Shown piece by piece: positions 23,499-35,796 of a stretch of 64,000 bases of DNA. Origin of the DNA: Spironucleus salmonicida (lineage: Eukaryota > Fornicata > Diplomonadida > Hexamitidae); contig CM035318.1 of assembly GCA_000497125.2 (NCBI GenBank), forward strand, positions 310,001-374,000. The letters are read 5' to 3'. Position 1 is the stretch's first letter; every line of letters begins with the position of its first letter. Made by a program: the position numbers and the translations under genes. A model generated the notes under the pieces. The model saw nothing but the letters and a program-made list of their open reading frames with translations. It searched no databases and was not told the DNA's origin.

Positions 23499-24485
23499 AT
23501 GGATGAATTTAGATTCGGGCCAATATATTTATCCCCATAATATTATTATTTTACACATGATTACTATGCATGTATACACTAACAAATTTACCTCGTAACA
23601 CTAAAAACTATGGAAATCATTGAATTTCCAATTCCATCAAACATTGTTCCAATTTTTATAAGAGTTGCTCACACATAAAAAATTACCCAACCTCACCCTT
23701 AGATATTTATCAATACAAAAAATGGATATTATATTATTAATAATTTTGTTTTTTAGCAATCTACAAAATTAGAGGTATTCGTATTTAATGATGATGTTTA
23801 TCTTACAAATGAAAATTTAGGTGTAACTACTTAAGGAGTTATTATTAACAATGATCAATCCATTGAAATACATAATTTCCCAACATCACTTTAAAATAAT
23901 ACTATTTGTTTTAGCAATAACACTATTTGGGCTGATGGAGTTGTTTATAAAATAGAACATGGGGATGTTATGAACTATGAAAATAATATTTTAAGAATGT
24001 CAATTGAAATAAGCGAATTTTATATTTGTGAAGCATAATTAATATTAAATTATCTAGTTGTAATTACAAGTAATGGTAATTTACTTATATTTAATACCTA
24101 AAATAAAGAAATGCATCAACTAGAATGTTTTAAATGTGAAAAATCTCATATTATATACGAGGATTGGAATGGGTCTCTCATAGCTAATCATATCTATCCT
24201 ATTCATTTTATAATTTAATAGGATAATATTACTTTATACGCTATTGAATATCCTGTGAAGAATATATTCACTTAAACGACTCGAATATTTACTCGTAAAT
24301 TGCCGATTTCGTTATCTTAAAAGAAAGAACAAGACAACGAATTTCTTCCTTATAATCCAATTTAGTAAACAAGAATCGAAGACCCTGAGTTCGTTTGTTT
24401 TAGCTGCAACTTTGGGTTATATGAAAAAGATATTGACACATATTCTTGTCCTGGATGTAAAAATAAATTAGAAAAATTCATGTGA
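23499..24485 (+). CDS. hypothetical beta-rich protein with C-terminal zinc ribbon, 328 aa
   Basis: The frame starts MDEFRFGPIYLSPQYYYF. Alternating hydrophobic strands dominate, suggesting a beta-sandwich or propeller. The C-terminus ends in a zinc ribbon (C-F-S-C-x12-C-P-G-C, residues ~300-320). A later in-frame ATG at 23610 is possible, but the upstream one is flanked by the initiator-like motif. Zinc ribbons of this kind occur in trafficking proteins such as Vps36; I cannot assign one. The next gene starts 47 bp downstream. Confidence 0.75.
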
Positions 24486-24531
24486 GTTTGATTATATTAG
24501 TATTTATACTAAGATTTTTGTTTATGTTAAA

Positions 24532-25158
24532 ATGTTGTTTTAAAGCTCTAGTTGGGGTGACTCAGGTATACTTAATGTTGATCAGACATTAGTATAGGTA
24601 AGCTGTGGTGTTAAAAACTATAGCTTTGTCATTAAAGATCTATTGGATGCTGTTTTTGATTTTGAAAAATTTACTTTAAAAATGGCAGATAATGAGGAAT
24701 CAATAGATATCGTTTTTAGTGACGAGAACACATGTTTCACAGTTTATTAAAAAATATCTAAATAGCTTTAATAAAAATAGTAAACACCATAAAAATCTTT
24801 AAATCCATTATGGGATTTTAGTCCACTTAAAATTATAAATTCTCAAGGATCAGACATTTTAGACTGTCTTTAACCTGATACGTCTAGCTTCAATTATGAA
24901 TAGTTATAAGAATTTATATAAAGGCTTACAGATTGTTAATAAAACATTACCAAGAAAGGAAGATAGTAAAAAATTTAAGAATTGAAGTCTAAACAGTTGA
25001 TTGCTATTTAGTTGTAAAAGCTCATGTAAGTATAAGGCGAAAAATTAAATAATATCATTAAAGAAATTAATGAATATATGAAAATGTAAAATATGTTGAA
25101 AATTGGAGAATCTTTCATACATGAGTTATCAATCTAAGTATAATAAGCAAACAAGTGA
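24532..25158 (+). CDS. hypothetical protein with Gln-rich coiled coil, 208 aa
   Basis: The frame starts MLFQSSSWGDSGILNVDQT. A beta-rich N-terminal ~75 residues is followed by a Gln-rich linker and a C-terminal coiled coil (QELKSKQLIAIQLQKLMQ ...). No family was recognised. Its stop is 11 bp from that of the converging SF-assemblin gene. Confidence 0.7.
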
Positions 25159-25168
25159 TTTAAGTATT

Positions 25169-25915
25169 TCACAATTTATCTTCATCAAACTGAAGATAGC
25201 TTTGAGTAGCCTGTTCTAAAAGATTAACAAGTTGTTTTTCAGCAGCTTCACGTTCTCTCTTTTCTTTAAGAAGCTCAGCATTTAATCTCTTATCAATTTC
25301 AACAATCATGCCTTAGAGGTCTGTTTACCATTTAACACGAACTTATTTTTCCTGGTACAACATTTAGTTGAGAGTGCTCATAACTTACTTAACTTTATTA
25401 TCGATTTCAGCCAATTAAAATTTAGTCTATTCTCTTTCTTAAGTCATGCCGGTTTTTAATCTGGGAAGATCCTGATCAAAAATATCCTGCCTAGAATTGC
25501 ACTAGTCATTTCTGATGAATCCTTCTTATGCAACTTCTTCTTTAGCAGCTCCAGAACGGGCTTCAAAAGCTTTGATAAGATCGCGACCCATTTCAGCACG
25601 CTATTCCTCCATATTACGAATTTCTTATTAAAGGTTACCACGAACTGATTCAAGCTCATACGACTTAGCTTCGAAAACTTCTTGCAAAGACTTGGATTCT
25701 CTATCTATATCCTTGCTCAACTGGTTTAAACGCTCATTAAGAGTTTTGAATTGCTATTGGTTATAAGCATCTGCTTCAGTGACAACTGCAGTAAGCTCGG
25801 TAATACGACCCATAAGAGTATCATATTTCTGATTTCTACGAGTTTCTAAGTCAGAGCGAAGCATTGAAAGACGGCCTTATAAGTTAGTAAGACGAGATTG
25901 ATCAACTTCTGACAT
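25169..25915 (-). CDS. SF-assemblin/beta-giardin family filament protein
   Basis: The 248-residue protein is almost wholly coiled coil. After a short head (MSEVDQSRLTNLQGRLSML) come repeated heptads with L-R-S-D-L-E-T-R-R, D-I-D-R-E-S-K-S-L and G-M-I-V-E-I-D-K-R-L. The last ~60 residues are R-E-R-E-A-A-E-K-Q-L. This head-plus-rod pattern and length match SF-assemblins, which form striated fibres on basal bodies and, as beta-giardin, the ventral disc of Giardia. Four central codons (CNSRQ region) break the heptads. A TCATTCCA motif lies upstream of the start. Confidence 0.85.
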
Positions 25916-25932
25916 TTAAGTGGAGGGAAATT

Positions 25933-25940
25933 TGGAATGA
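25933..25940 (-). promoter_or_regulatory. TCATTCCA initiator-like motif
   Basis: On the minus strand, 17 nt before the SF-assemblin ATG. It is the most distant of the set. Confidence 0.3.
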
Positions 25941-26094
25941 GCGGAATAATTATACGTAGTATTATACATTTATATAAAAAGTTAGTTATTAACGTCAACT
26001 AATTAATAAACTTTAATACATAATATTTATATATTGATCATTTGAAGTAAATATTTTAATTCACATTATTAATTAAAATATTATTTAAAAATTA

Positions 26095-26102
26095 CCGCTC
26101 CA
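26095..26102 (+). promoter_or_regulatory. CCGCTCCA initiator-like motif
   Basis: It ends 9 nt before the ATG at 26112. The 9-nt spacer (ATTTCCAAA) is nearly the same as that of the FOR20-like gene (ATTTCTAAA). Confidence 0.45.
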
Positions 26103-26111
26103 ATTTCCAAA

Positions 26112-28337
26112 ATGAAGTTTTATTATTTGAAAATCAAATATTAATAGCTCACATAATCTAGTATTGAAGACTCATAAATGAATAAAAAATTTCGAATTAA
26201 GCCTAATTAATTTAAACGAGAGGATATTATTATATTTGACATTCCAGCATCAATTTAGCCATATCGTATACCTGGAACACACATAGGTATTCTTTCAGAT
26301 ATACCTCTTAATACGAATAAATAGCTTAATTCGGAACACTTAGATTCGTTAGAATCTGAAATTACATAAATTATTGAGTAAATAAAGTAATTAGCTCTCT
26401 AGTCAAAAACTGATGATTTCCAATTTGACATTGTATAAATTCCAGAATAATAATTATCACATAAGTAATAAATGTAATTACTTAATGAGCTTGTTTCACT
26501 CAGAAGCGTCATAAGAAAAAAAACAGGATTCTAAAACTAGTGGATTGAAATTTTATATGATGCATATAGAGCAGTAAATGTTTCAGGATTTGGTTATCAT
26601 AAGGATCATGATATAAGTTAGCACTCATTTAATTTATAAGAGCCAACACCTTAACACCTTTTAAATCATAGTATAAATTAAACTGATAATATCTAATCTA
26701 ATAATGGTAATAATTTCTAAAATGACAATCCAAACAGAAATTCTTCACTTCTTTAGGATATATCAATTAACTAAAATTTACTTTCGCATAATGAGTCTAT
26801 AAATAATTCTATAACAGAGATCCCAGCAAAATAGCCTCTAATTAACAGAGAAACATCACCTCCAAACTCCCCAGATAAAGTTAATCTTTCAGGTGTTAGG
26901 CCTCCTCGTGAATATATTCCTATTGAATCAAATCTACCTCGTTCTCCTAAAAAATATGAAGATCAGCACAAACTTACACTTTCATAATTCGCTTTAGAGT
27001 CATAAGCATTAAAACAAACTTTAAAAAATTCATAGATTCCTAAAACTGATTAGTCTGACCCTAAGTTTTCACATATAGCTTCCAAATATGACAAATATGT
27101 AACAGAATCGGAATAATCTCTTCAGAAATTGGCTTAAAATGATTATGAGAGTGCTTATCAATAACATAAAATTAGAGGAGAGATAGTTCATTTTGATAGA
27201 AACTTTGTTTAGATTAATAGAGAGGCTGTTATTGGCGCTAATGAATATTAAGGTGAAACTGGGGTTTAATCTAGGCTCGCAAAATCTCAAAACGAGGTTT
27301 AATACACACACAGTATTGATTAATCTTAGCTTTAACAGCGAATATTAGCCCAGAAATTAGCTTAAAAAGCCATGAATGGAGATTATTAAGCATTGAAGCA
27401 GTTACGTGAATTAAGTGAATAAAAAGGTAATAATCCCAAAACTTACGAAGAAATTGTTAGAGGTGTTAATTAATAAATGGAAGATGAAGGCGTGACTAGC
27501 GACTAAATGGATTATATGAAGTACATTAGTTAATAAGAAGAACAAAAATACTATGATGATGTTATGGAACTGGATGAAGAAACGAGGAAGTAAATTGTTG
27601 ACTTACTTGTTGAGAGAATTGTTATTGAAAATCCTAGGTATTTTGATAGTTAGGTGGGTTCCAGTGGCGCAGGAATGGCGGATACAGCCCCTGAGGTTAG
27701 TACAAGTATAACAACTAGACCAAGAACTGCTAGAAAGAGTGGAAGTATGAGAAACAGTAGGTAGTATTAAGAATAAGAACTAGATGATTTTTCTAATTAC
27801 GAAACTGTAGGGTCTTAAGTTAAATTGGCTGAATTGGAAGATGCCTAAGATACATAAAGCCAGTCATTAAAAGGTTAAGAAGAGTAATTATCTAATAGTT
27901 AAAGCTAATCTGTAGATTTGTAGAAGGATAAAATTAAAGCACCTAAACCACAATCCAAGGTTTTAAAAAGGACGATTACTAAGAAGGAGAAAGATCCACC
28001 TATACCAATTCCTTAGACTTCTTACATATCTTTTGACGAATCAGGTATGAGATCAATGTCAACCACGATCAATGGTAAATAATTGATATTGCCATCTATT
28101 ACAAAGGAATTTAAAGATCCCTTAATCAAAGAAAGAGATGAATTTTTATAGACTCAAATTGATGATGCAAATGTTGGGGAAGTACTATCTGTAAATAAAG
28201 CTGAGAAAACATATATGAGAGATTTCTGTTCTATAACCGATAGCATATTCTAGGAATTATTTGGCGAAGAGCTTAGTAAGTAGTTAAATGAGGCCGGTAT
28301 GTTATTAGCTAAAGAAGCAGGAATAAGTGTGCAGTGA
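26112..28337 (+). CDS. large Gln/Ser/Asn-rich protein, 741 aa, unknown
   Basis: A single TGA-free frame starts MKFYYLKIKYQQLTQSS and ends KEAGISVQ. Residues 1-120 and 520-640 are the least biased parts. The middle is low-complexity with repeated S-P and N-S runs, and residues ~350-480 contain Arg/Lys/Glu-rich helical stretches (LRELSEQKGNNPKTYEE). Over 100 Gln are encoded by TAA or TAG. I do not recognise a family. The long, variable low-complexity regions suggest a scaffold or a cytoskeleton-associated protein, which is inference only. Confidence 0.75.
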
Positions 28338-28346
28338 TTTAATTAT

Positions 28347-28916
28347 TCACTTTGAATATCACTTTATATTTTAAAATAGATCGTTAATTTAATATTTATC
28401 TAAATTACATTGTTTTTGCTATATTTGTTATATTTTTCTCTTGAGTAAAAGCTTTGATTATATTTTTTCAAATTGCACATCTTCTGAAAATATTTCCGAA
28501 TATTTTAATGTCACATCGTCAAACTTTGCAGATAGATTAAGGAAATTATTATCTTCTTGCTTGATCTCATTAATTAAATCAATTTTCTCCCCTTTCTTAA
28601 TACAAGACTCCAATATAATTTTAACTATCATATCTTTAAAATAATTAATATCTTAAAGATTTTCATGGGATGAAAATTTATTCAAAAATTCAGCATAATA
28701 ATATGCCTTTGAACAAATCGTAGCTAATTAACCATTTACTAACTTAGTTTTATTATTCACTATCTAACCATCTACTAGCATGGTAATATCAGATGCTGTA
28801 TTAACTGTCAATCTTTATATTACATCACCAACAGTTTCACACCCTAAAAATGGAAGCTCTAGCTTATTAATTCTTTTCACAACAGTTCTTATTTAATCTG
28901 AACATTCAAATGTCAT
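28347..28916 (-). CDS. hypothetical helical protein, 189 aa
   Basis: The frame starts MTFECSDQIRTVVKRINKL and continues with a D-I-T-M-L-V-D-G-Q motif. The C-terminal third is Lys/Gln-rich and coiled-coil-like (LKRKIQQIQQKQ). No family was recognised. Its stop lies 9 bp from the stop of the converging 741-aa gene. Confidence 0.72.
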
Positions 28917-28980
28917 TATAATGAGATTCAATATTATATATAAATAATACTAATATAAATTTTTTTACAATACTAACGAA

Positions 28981-29880
28981 ATGTCATACAATGCTAAAAA
29001 ACTAATTGCAAAAGCAACATCGAATATTACTAGGGATGTCATGAAATTCCAAAAATTAGCTATGGAAAAATATTAAATTAAAGCCCCACCTAAACCAACA
29101 TTTACGAAACTCGAATAAATAAAAGAAATCGAGACTAAACGCCAATTATAGTCTGTCCTAAATATCCAGATAAAATCATATCCTGCAGATATTCTTTGGC
29201 GTCAGTTAGAGCGAAAAGCTATTATCAGGTAGGAGAATACTTGCATTATCTGCTTTGACGTTTTGGGTAGATCAGATGTACTTATCGCTTCCTGTGGTCA
29301 TTTTTACCATAAAAAATGTATCGAAGCGACAAAAACTAGAGTATGTCCATGTTGTAAGTAAGAAGTCTACTTTTAGATATCGGAGACTTTGTAGAAATTC
29401 TCGGTAAAACTATGCACAGTTTATATTCAAAAATCAATTCGCGCATTTTTAGGGCGAAAAAAGAGGAATGCTCGTAAAATTATCAAAAGTGGTGTGTTTG
29501 CAGCCAGTGTAAACGAAGTTATTAACGCTTCAGAGCGACTAACAAGCGAGATTCATTCACAGCTAGAAATAGAGTATTTACGTGCCAAGAATGATGCTGA
29601 TGAGACAGATCGACTATTTGAAGAAATAATGAAAATGAGAAGTGTAAAAGGTTATGAGGTGCTCGAAAAGGCTAGGAATAGAAAAAATTACCTATGTGCA
29701 GTATGTTTAGATGAAGTTGATGTAAAATTAATTAAAATTGATGAAGAAGGTTAGTTTGCGTTGTCAAGTTGTTGCGGCAGTTTATACCATTGGGACTGCA
29801 TTTGTGCGGCAGAAAAAGAGAAAGAAACTTGTCCATACTGCAGAGGTGGATTTTATAAGGTTAGAATTAGCATTTTCTGA
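28981..29880 (+). CDS. RNF32-like protein: two RING-H2 fingers around an IQ motif
   Basis: The 299-residue protein has a first RING-H2 at ~residues 88-130 (C-I-I-C-F-D-V-L ... S-C-G-H-F-Y-H-K-K-C ... C-P-C-C). An IQ-type calmodulin-binding helix follows at ~150-165 (Y-I-Q-K-S-I-R-A-F-L-G-R-K-K-R). A second RING-H2 lies at ~240-290 (C-A-V-C-L-D-E-V ... C-C-G-S-L-Y-H-W-D-C ... C-P-Y-C). This order is that of RNF32, known from animals and flagellated protists. It is probably an E3 ligase regulated by calmodulin or centrin; that role is inferred from the domains. Confidence 0.82.
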
Positions 29881-30362
29881 TGCATTTCGTGTCTTTTGAC
29901 CATTTTCATAGTAGGTAAACCTTAAACTGTATGTAGAATTAGAATATTATTCCAAATTCTAATTATTAATTAGAATAATATTTGTCATAGATATTTAAAT
30001 TAATATTTAATGAATACGTAAACAATTCATAATAATGGCTAGATTTTTACAGGTTCTCATTATTTATTTAATTAGATAGTACTTTTATTGTAAGCTTCTT
30101 TTAATCTTTATGATCATTATATAAACAATGTTAATATAAATAAATCCGCGTATTTCTCTATAATTGACCATATCAATAGATTAATTAATTAACAACCAAA
30201 AACTATAATTATTCGATATTTTTGAATTATAAGTTGGTGCATATAACATAGTAAACTATTAATATACTTAGATATATAATTTAAAATAAAATAAAACATT
30301 TAAAAATGATATTAATATATTATAGAATGTGATGTTAAATTAATTATTAAAAAAGTATTCGC
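29881..30362. other. AT-rich intergenic stretch
   Basis: No gene is seen. It contains short inverted AATTAGAATATTATT / AATTAGAATAATATT segments near 29935-29990 that could fold, but no promoter or RNA gene was recognised. Confidence 0.5.
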
Positions 30363-31223
30363 TCATGGGGTTATTAAATAACATTAATCTTCTATACCAC
30401 ATTCATTTTATCCCCTCAATATTCTAAAAAATCCATTTTCTCCAAAATCTTTACCCCATGAGTTCTTAATTATCCAATAGGGCACATCGTTCTCTTCTCC
30501 ATAACCTACTATCATCACTGCATGTCCACCTTCTTCATTGCCAGAAACATGTTGATAAATTCCACTGTCGTAATACATAAAATCAGAATAAACAGTAAAA
30601 GCAGTTTAAACAATACCTTTTCTAACGGCAGTTTTCATACGTTCTGAACCACTACAAATATTTTAAGTTTTTTTTGCTTTAATAAACTGGAGTTCAGTTT
30701 TATCCGAACATTTTTTAGGACACCTACCCTATTTCTCTGATTCTCCTGAAGTATATGGTACGCATGTATCTTTGACTGTTCCTGTACTGATTAGATAATA
30801 TTAAACTACTTTTGAGTATCCACCAAAACATCCATCGTCAATAGGGTCACAAGATACTACATACTATTCAGAAAGTTAAACACGGTTCTAGTCAATTTTT
30901 TTAATACATCTATTATCAGCAAGTTAGTTTACAGCTGAGAAAGCCCAGCAAGATCCACACCCTCCTTAGTCACGCACTGTATCAGGCCCTGAACACTAAG
31001 GCATTTCCGTCGCCCAGTTCCAGGTTTCTGGTGTCTCTCCTGTTAATAATACAGTTGGAGAAGGGATTTAATTGATATTTTAATTGAAAAGAGATTTTAC
31101 TTATAGAGAAGACATTCCTTGGAAGCGTTTAGGAATAGCAGCTTACCATTTTTTCTAAGGTATGCGATTTAATGATTCAAGAAATTCTTACTTATGATAG
31201 AGATTAGCTAACAGCATAAACAT
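30363..31223 (-). CDS. cathepsin B-like cysteine protease, paralog 1
   Basis: The 286-residue protein has a papain-fold core. The catalytic Cys lies in [12 protein letters not shown], the His in [11 protein letters not shown] and the Asn in Y-W-I-I-K-N-S-W-G. The oxyanion Gln of the first motif is a TAA codon. A short hydrophobic start (MFMLLANL) and a ~40-residue propeptide precede it, as in diplomonad cathepsin B proteases, which lack the full occluding loop. It probably acts in lysosome-like vesicles or is secreted. It shares length and most motifs with the gene at 40425-41285. Confidence 0.92.
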
Positions 31224-32144
31224 TATAGTGAAGTGGCTTTTTAGACAATTTAAGTTTCCAGTAAATATTAAGTCTTTAATAAATATAATAAGGTACCTCC
31301 ATTCATAAAATTATATTACATACATTTATATAATTATCATTAAAAATAACGTATAATCATTATTTTGTCGTAGTAACTGCTAATGATATTTTTTAATATA
31401 TATTATCATTTAAGAAATTCATTTATAATATTCCATTAAACATAAATTGAAATCTTTATAGTATTGATGCATTTATTTGTACTTATCAAATTTGGAAAAC
31501 GTAATTACATATATTATTATTTAAATAAATATGTTTTTAAATGAAAATAAGTATAAATAATATAAAACTATAGATTTTATGTTTAACTTATTGTTAAAAT
31601 TAATAATAAGATAACATATATGTTATTTTAGATTATTGTAATTTTAATTGCTTAGTTGTATGCTTAGTTAACAAATACGGTTATAGATTATTTTACTTCA
31701 ATAATTACTCTATTATTTCTATAAAAAATTATAGGCTATTTACTAGCAAGATTTAATCATTATTAATATATAATACATTATTCATGGATTTTATTTTTCT
31801 ACAATACTTCTCATTTTATGCTTATGATATCGCTAAATATATATTTAAATTTGTTTAACAGTACATAAACTAATAGAATGATAGTTAAATTTATAACTTA
31901 CTCAATATAGGATATATTCATTTATTTTTAACGGTTAATTTAATTTCGGTTACTAAGTTTTCGAATTTTGTATTAAAATAAACTTAAAAAATAAAATCCC
32001 TATATTTATATAAATTAACATTTATATCCTTATTTTGAGGTTATATAGCAAGATCTGGACTTAATCTATTTTGTTAATAATTTTTTAATTGTAATTGTCC
32101 TTATTTTTGATATAAGTTTAAAACTAATCAACTGAATACATATT
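31224..32144. other. AT-rich gap
   Basis: No supported gene. The stretch is about 80% A+T with only short frames on either strand, and no repeats or RNA genes were recognised. Confidence 0.5.
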
Positions 32145-32831
32145 ATGCAAGCACAAAACTAGAAGATATAGTCTTATATAATATGTAAGATATTGATTTT
32201 TTATGAAAGTTCTGCTGAGACTTCTTATGAGTTCTATATAGTATTTATCAATATATGCATTAAATATATTCAAAAACATGAAATTAATGTAGTTAATTAC
32301 GCAATTTTATACGCGATAATAATTATCAACTTCGTAAGACTTACTATGAATATTGCATGCATCTCTAAAAATAGATAAAATTATAATATAAATGTTAATG
32401 GAATATTCTTAAAATATGTTATTGAACATAGATTTTAAAATCATTAACTTATCTAAATTTTCTCTAGTAAATAATTAAGTTTACAAAATTAGCAATGGGG
32501 TTTAAACTAATATAATCTGGATTTCAATAAAAATATAAACTGCTTACTACTATAAGGTGTAGTATCTTAAATTATTCTAACTAAACTAATGCTAAGTATC
32601 CTATTGACTAATAAAATATAAAATTTTCCCTTAAATAGTCAATATAAAACGCACGCATATTGTTATAGGTAAATAATATATAGAATTAGTCTAAAATCGC
32701 CAATTAATCTAAAATAAAATGCAAACATTCTTCTAATTTAATTATTTGATCAAATCAAGTAATCATTTTTAACCTTTATTCTACCAAATATTACCGTATT
32801 ATTATACGTTATATTTAATAAATAATTATGA
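32145..32831 (+). CDS. doubtful ORF, 228 codons
   Basis: A TGA-free frame starts MQAQNQKIQSYIICKI and is rich in Ile, Asn, Tyr and Lys, the composition expected from translating AT-rich DNA. It lacks any recognisable motif. Its length makes pure chance unlikely but not negligible; it may be a fast-evolving gene, a relic or noise. Confidence 0.25.
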
Positions 32832-32840
32832 GAATCAAAA

Positions 32841-33449
32841 ATGCTTCTAGCGACTTCCTTTATTTTTTCAAACACCTACGCCACATTAGACTTTCTAAAA
32901 CAGGAAATCGACCCACTAGTCTTTCCTTCGTCGTTTTTTCTGCAAACACACGCTCCGCATTATACGATTTCTCGCCCACAAGGCCCGGCATGCCACCCTG
33001 ATTCGTACTCTGACGAGCAAATTGACGCCCTCACGCCGCCTGAAAAAGCTGCTCGCATACGCCACAATTTCATCTATGACAGCACCGGAACGCGCAAGTA
33101 TCCGGTTTAAGACAACCATTTCAAGTACCAGCTAAAAGACATGAAAACAGATTCTAAATACAAAAAGTTCCGTGGAAGCTGCTTTATCACTTTAATTGCA
33201 GATGATTTTTTTCACGTGAACCATCTCGTTGTGAAAATGGAATTTCTGCCTCTCCTTGCGCCTGCAAAAGCGGCAGATTTGGAGGTCGAATTGCTCGTAA
33301 ATTTGATGAATCCGAGCTACGATTTTGCTGCTGAAAAAGGAATTTTTGAAGGGCGCGAAATGGCGTGCACGAAATGGTAGAAAATTGCGGGGAAAGGTGC
33401 AGAGTTTCTATGGGAAATTGATGAGGAAGGGTGGGTGACCGAAGATTGA
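32841..33449 (+). CDS. hypothetical protein, 202 aa, GC-rich gene
   Basis: The frame starts MLLATSFIFSNTYATLDFL and reads as a globular protein with several aromatic and acidic stretches, ending EIDEEGWVTED. It is clearly GC-richer than its surroundings and uses CAA/CAG for most Gln, with one TAA and one TAG. A signal peptide is possible (MLLATSFIFSNTYA). No family was recognised. Confidence 0.78.
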
Positions 33450-33640
33450 GAATTGTATTTAAAATTGTATAATAATATATAAAATTTTCGATAATTGGAA
33501 GGGACAAATTAAGATATATTAAATATTACAATATGAAATTCAATATATATATATTTAAATAATTGTAAAAATAAAAATACTATTATTGCTTATTTTAGTA
33601 TGGTAATTGTTTCTTTTTTGCGTTCAATTTAGTTTATAAA

Positions 33641-35767
33641 ATGGAGAGTTAAGGTGTATTTTTGAATGACAATAATAAGGTGGTAGATGACCTTAACATA
33701 CGCGATTTAGATCTAATTAATACTTTAATAAACACTTAGGTAGTTATGCAATAAGGATCTAATTCGATCCGCCAAGACTGTGAGAAGTCCATGTCCGTTG
33801 TCGACAAGGTAGCTTCTATCCGCCAAGACTGTGAGAAGTCCATGTCCGTTGTCGACAAGGTAGCTTCTATCCGCTAAGACTGTGAGAAGTCCATGTCCGT
33901 TGTCGACAAGGTAGCTTCTATCCGCTAAGACTGTGAGAAGTCCATGTCCGTTGTCGACAAGGTAGCTTCTATCCGCCAAGACTGTGAGAAGTCCATGTCC
34001 GTTGTCGACAAGGTAGCTTCTATCCGCCAAGACTGTGAGAAGTCCATGTCCGTTGTCGACAAGGTAGCTTCTATCCGCCAAGACTGTGAGAAGTCCATGT
34101 CCGTTGTCGACAAGGTAGCTTCTATCCGCTAAGACTGTGAGAAGTCCATGTCCGTTGTCGACAAGGTAGCTTCTATCCGCCAAGACTGTGAGAAGTCCAT
34201 GTCCGTTGTCGACAAGGTAGCTTCTATCCGCTAAGACTGTGAGAAGTCCATGTCCGTTGTCGACAAGGTAGCTTCTATCCGCCAAGACTGTGAGAAGTCC
34301 ATGTCCGTTGTCGACAAGGTAGCTTCTATCCGCTAAGACTGTGAGAAGTCCATGTCCGCTGTCGACAAGGTAGCTTCTGTTCACGCTTCTATCCGCTAAG
34401 ACTGTGAGAAGTCCATGTCCGTTGTCGACAAGGTAGCTTCTATCCGCCAAGACTGTGAGAAGTCCATGTCCGTTGTCGACAAGGTAGCTTCTATCCGCTA
34501 AGACTGTGAGAAGTCCATGTCCGTTGTCGACAAGGTAGCTTCTATCCGCTAAGACTGTGAGAAGTCCATGTCCGTTGTCGACAAGGTAGCTTCTATCCGC
34601 CAAGACTGTGAGAAGTCCATGTCCGTTGTCGACAAGGTAGCTTCTATCCGCTAAGACTGTGAGAAGTCCATGTCCGTTGTCGACAAGGTAGCTTCTATCC
34701 GCCAAGACTGTGAGAAGTCCATGTCCGTTGTCGACAAGGTAGCTTCTATCCGCTAAGACTGTGAGAAGTCCATGTCCGTTGTCGACAAGGTAGCTTCTAT
34801 CCGCTAAGACTGTGAGAAGTCCATGTCCGCTGTCGACAAGGTAGCTTCTGTTCACGCTTCTATCCGCTAAGACTGTGAGAAGTCCATGTCCGTTGTCGAC
34901 AAGGTAGCTTCTATCCGCTAAGACTGTGAGAAGTCCATGTCCGCTGTCGACAAGGTAGCTTCTGTTCACGCTTCTATCCGCTAAGACTGTGAGAAGTCCA
35001 TGTCCGTTGTCGACAAGGTAGCTTCTGTTCACGCTTCTATCCGCTAAGACTGTGAGAAGTCCATGTCCGTTGTCGACAAGGTAGCTTCTGTTCACGCTTC
35101 TATCCGCTAAGACTGTGAGAAGTCCATGTCCGTTGTCGACAAGGTAGCTTCTATCCGCTAAGACTGTGAGAAGTCCATGTCCGTTGTCGACAAGGTAGCT
35201 TCTGTTCATTAGGAGGCCGAGAAGTCTGTGCAATAAATTTCATTTTTCATGCAAACGGCCGAAGAATTATAATCTAGATCGCTATAAACATCTAATTTAC
35301 ACTGTTCTGTTAAATAAACTGAAGTTACTCCATAAGATTCATTTTAAACATGTTCTATAATAACAAATGATATCAGTCAGATGTGTGCACCTTAGCTTCC
35401 TTGCTATATATCATAACCTTAATAAACATCATAATGTGCTATTACAGATTTTTAGTGCCAGTGTGACTGTACTTCCATAGAAAATGATTATGAGAATATG
35501 AACGAAAGTTTTTGCGTATAAGTTTGCCCTGAATAAAAAATGGTTTTCTCTAATTAACTTGTTTTAGATATACAGCCTAATTTATAGGATTATTTATATA
35601 ATAATGCTTAATCTACCTCAGCAATAGATTTTGCAATTTAAACAGATAATGTTATTGTCATTATCCCTCCTAATAGAGCTAAATTTTTAGCTTCTAGTAG
35701 TGTTTGTGGTTTTCTAGGTGTTGTCGCTACAGGAATAAGTGGTATTGCGGGCTGGATGATGAAGTGA
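33641..35767 (+). CDS. 708-aa protein with 27 tandem 17-residue repeats and a C-terminal membrane segment
   Basis: Residues 1-42 form a unique acidic head (MESQGVFLNDNNKVVDDL). Next come 27 copies of I-R-Q-D-C-E-K-S-M-S-V-V-D-K-V-A-S, five of them with a V-H-A-S insert. Each unit has one Cys and an amphipathic pattern, so a long helical rod with regularly spaced thiols is likely. The C-terminal ~190 residues are unique and Cys-rich (C-Q-C-D-C), ending in a membrane segment (about residues 690-705) and the tail GWMMK. No signal peptide is seen, so it may be tail-anchored. Family not recognised; a structural or surface role is inference. Confidence 0.85.
33767..35203 (+). repeat. tandem repeat array, 27 x 51 bp, five units extended by 12 bp
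   Basis: 1437 bp equals 27 x 51 plus 5 x 12. Units are almost identical; the visible variation is CGCCAA versus CGCTAA (both Arg-Gln), GTTGTC versus GCTGTC, and the 12-bp insert. All units keep the reading frame, and the array lies inside the gene. CAA and TAA alternate for the same Gln, itself evidence for the altered code. The homogeneity suggests recent expansion by unequal exchange or slippage. Confidence 0.95.
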
Positions 35768-35796
35768 TTTTGTACTAGATTATCATATCTATATTT

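Noticed and set aside
24483-24560. GTGAGT...TTTTAAAG as an intron joining the genes at 23499 and 24532
   Set aside because: The first gene ends in a complete zinc ribbon and the second has its own ATG and fold. No other intron was needed anywhere in the window.
33767-35203. CRISPR-like or satellite array
   Set aside because: Units are contiguous with no spacers, keep frame and encode protein in a eukaryotic gene.
33725-35233. 502-residue minus-strand ORF made of SYLVDNGHGLLTVLADR units
   Set aside because: It is the antisense of the 27-unit coding repeat. The plus frame has a proper head, Cys-rich tail, membrane end and TGA; the minus frame only mirrors the repeats.
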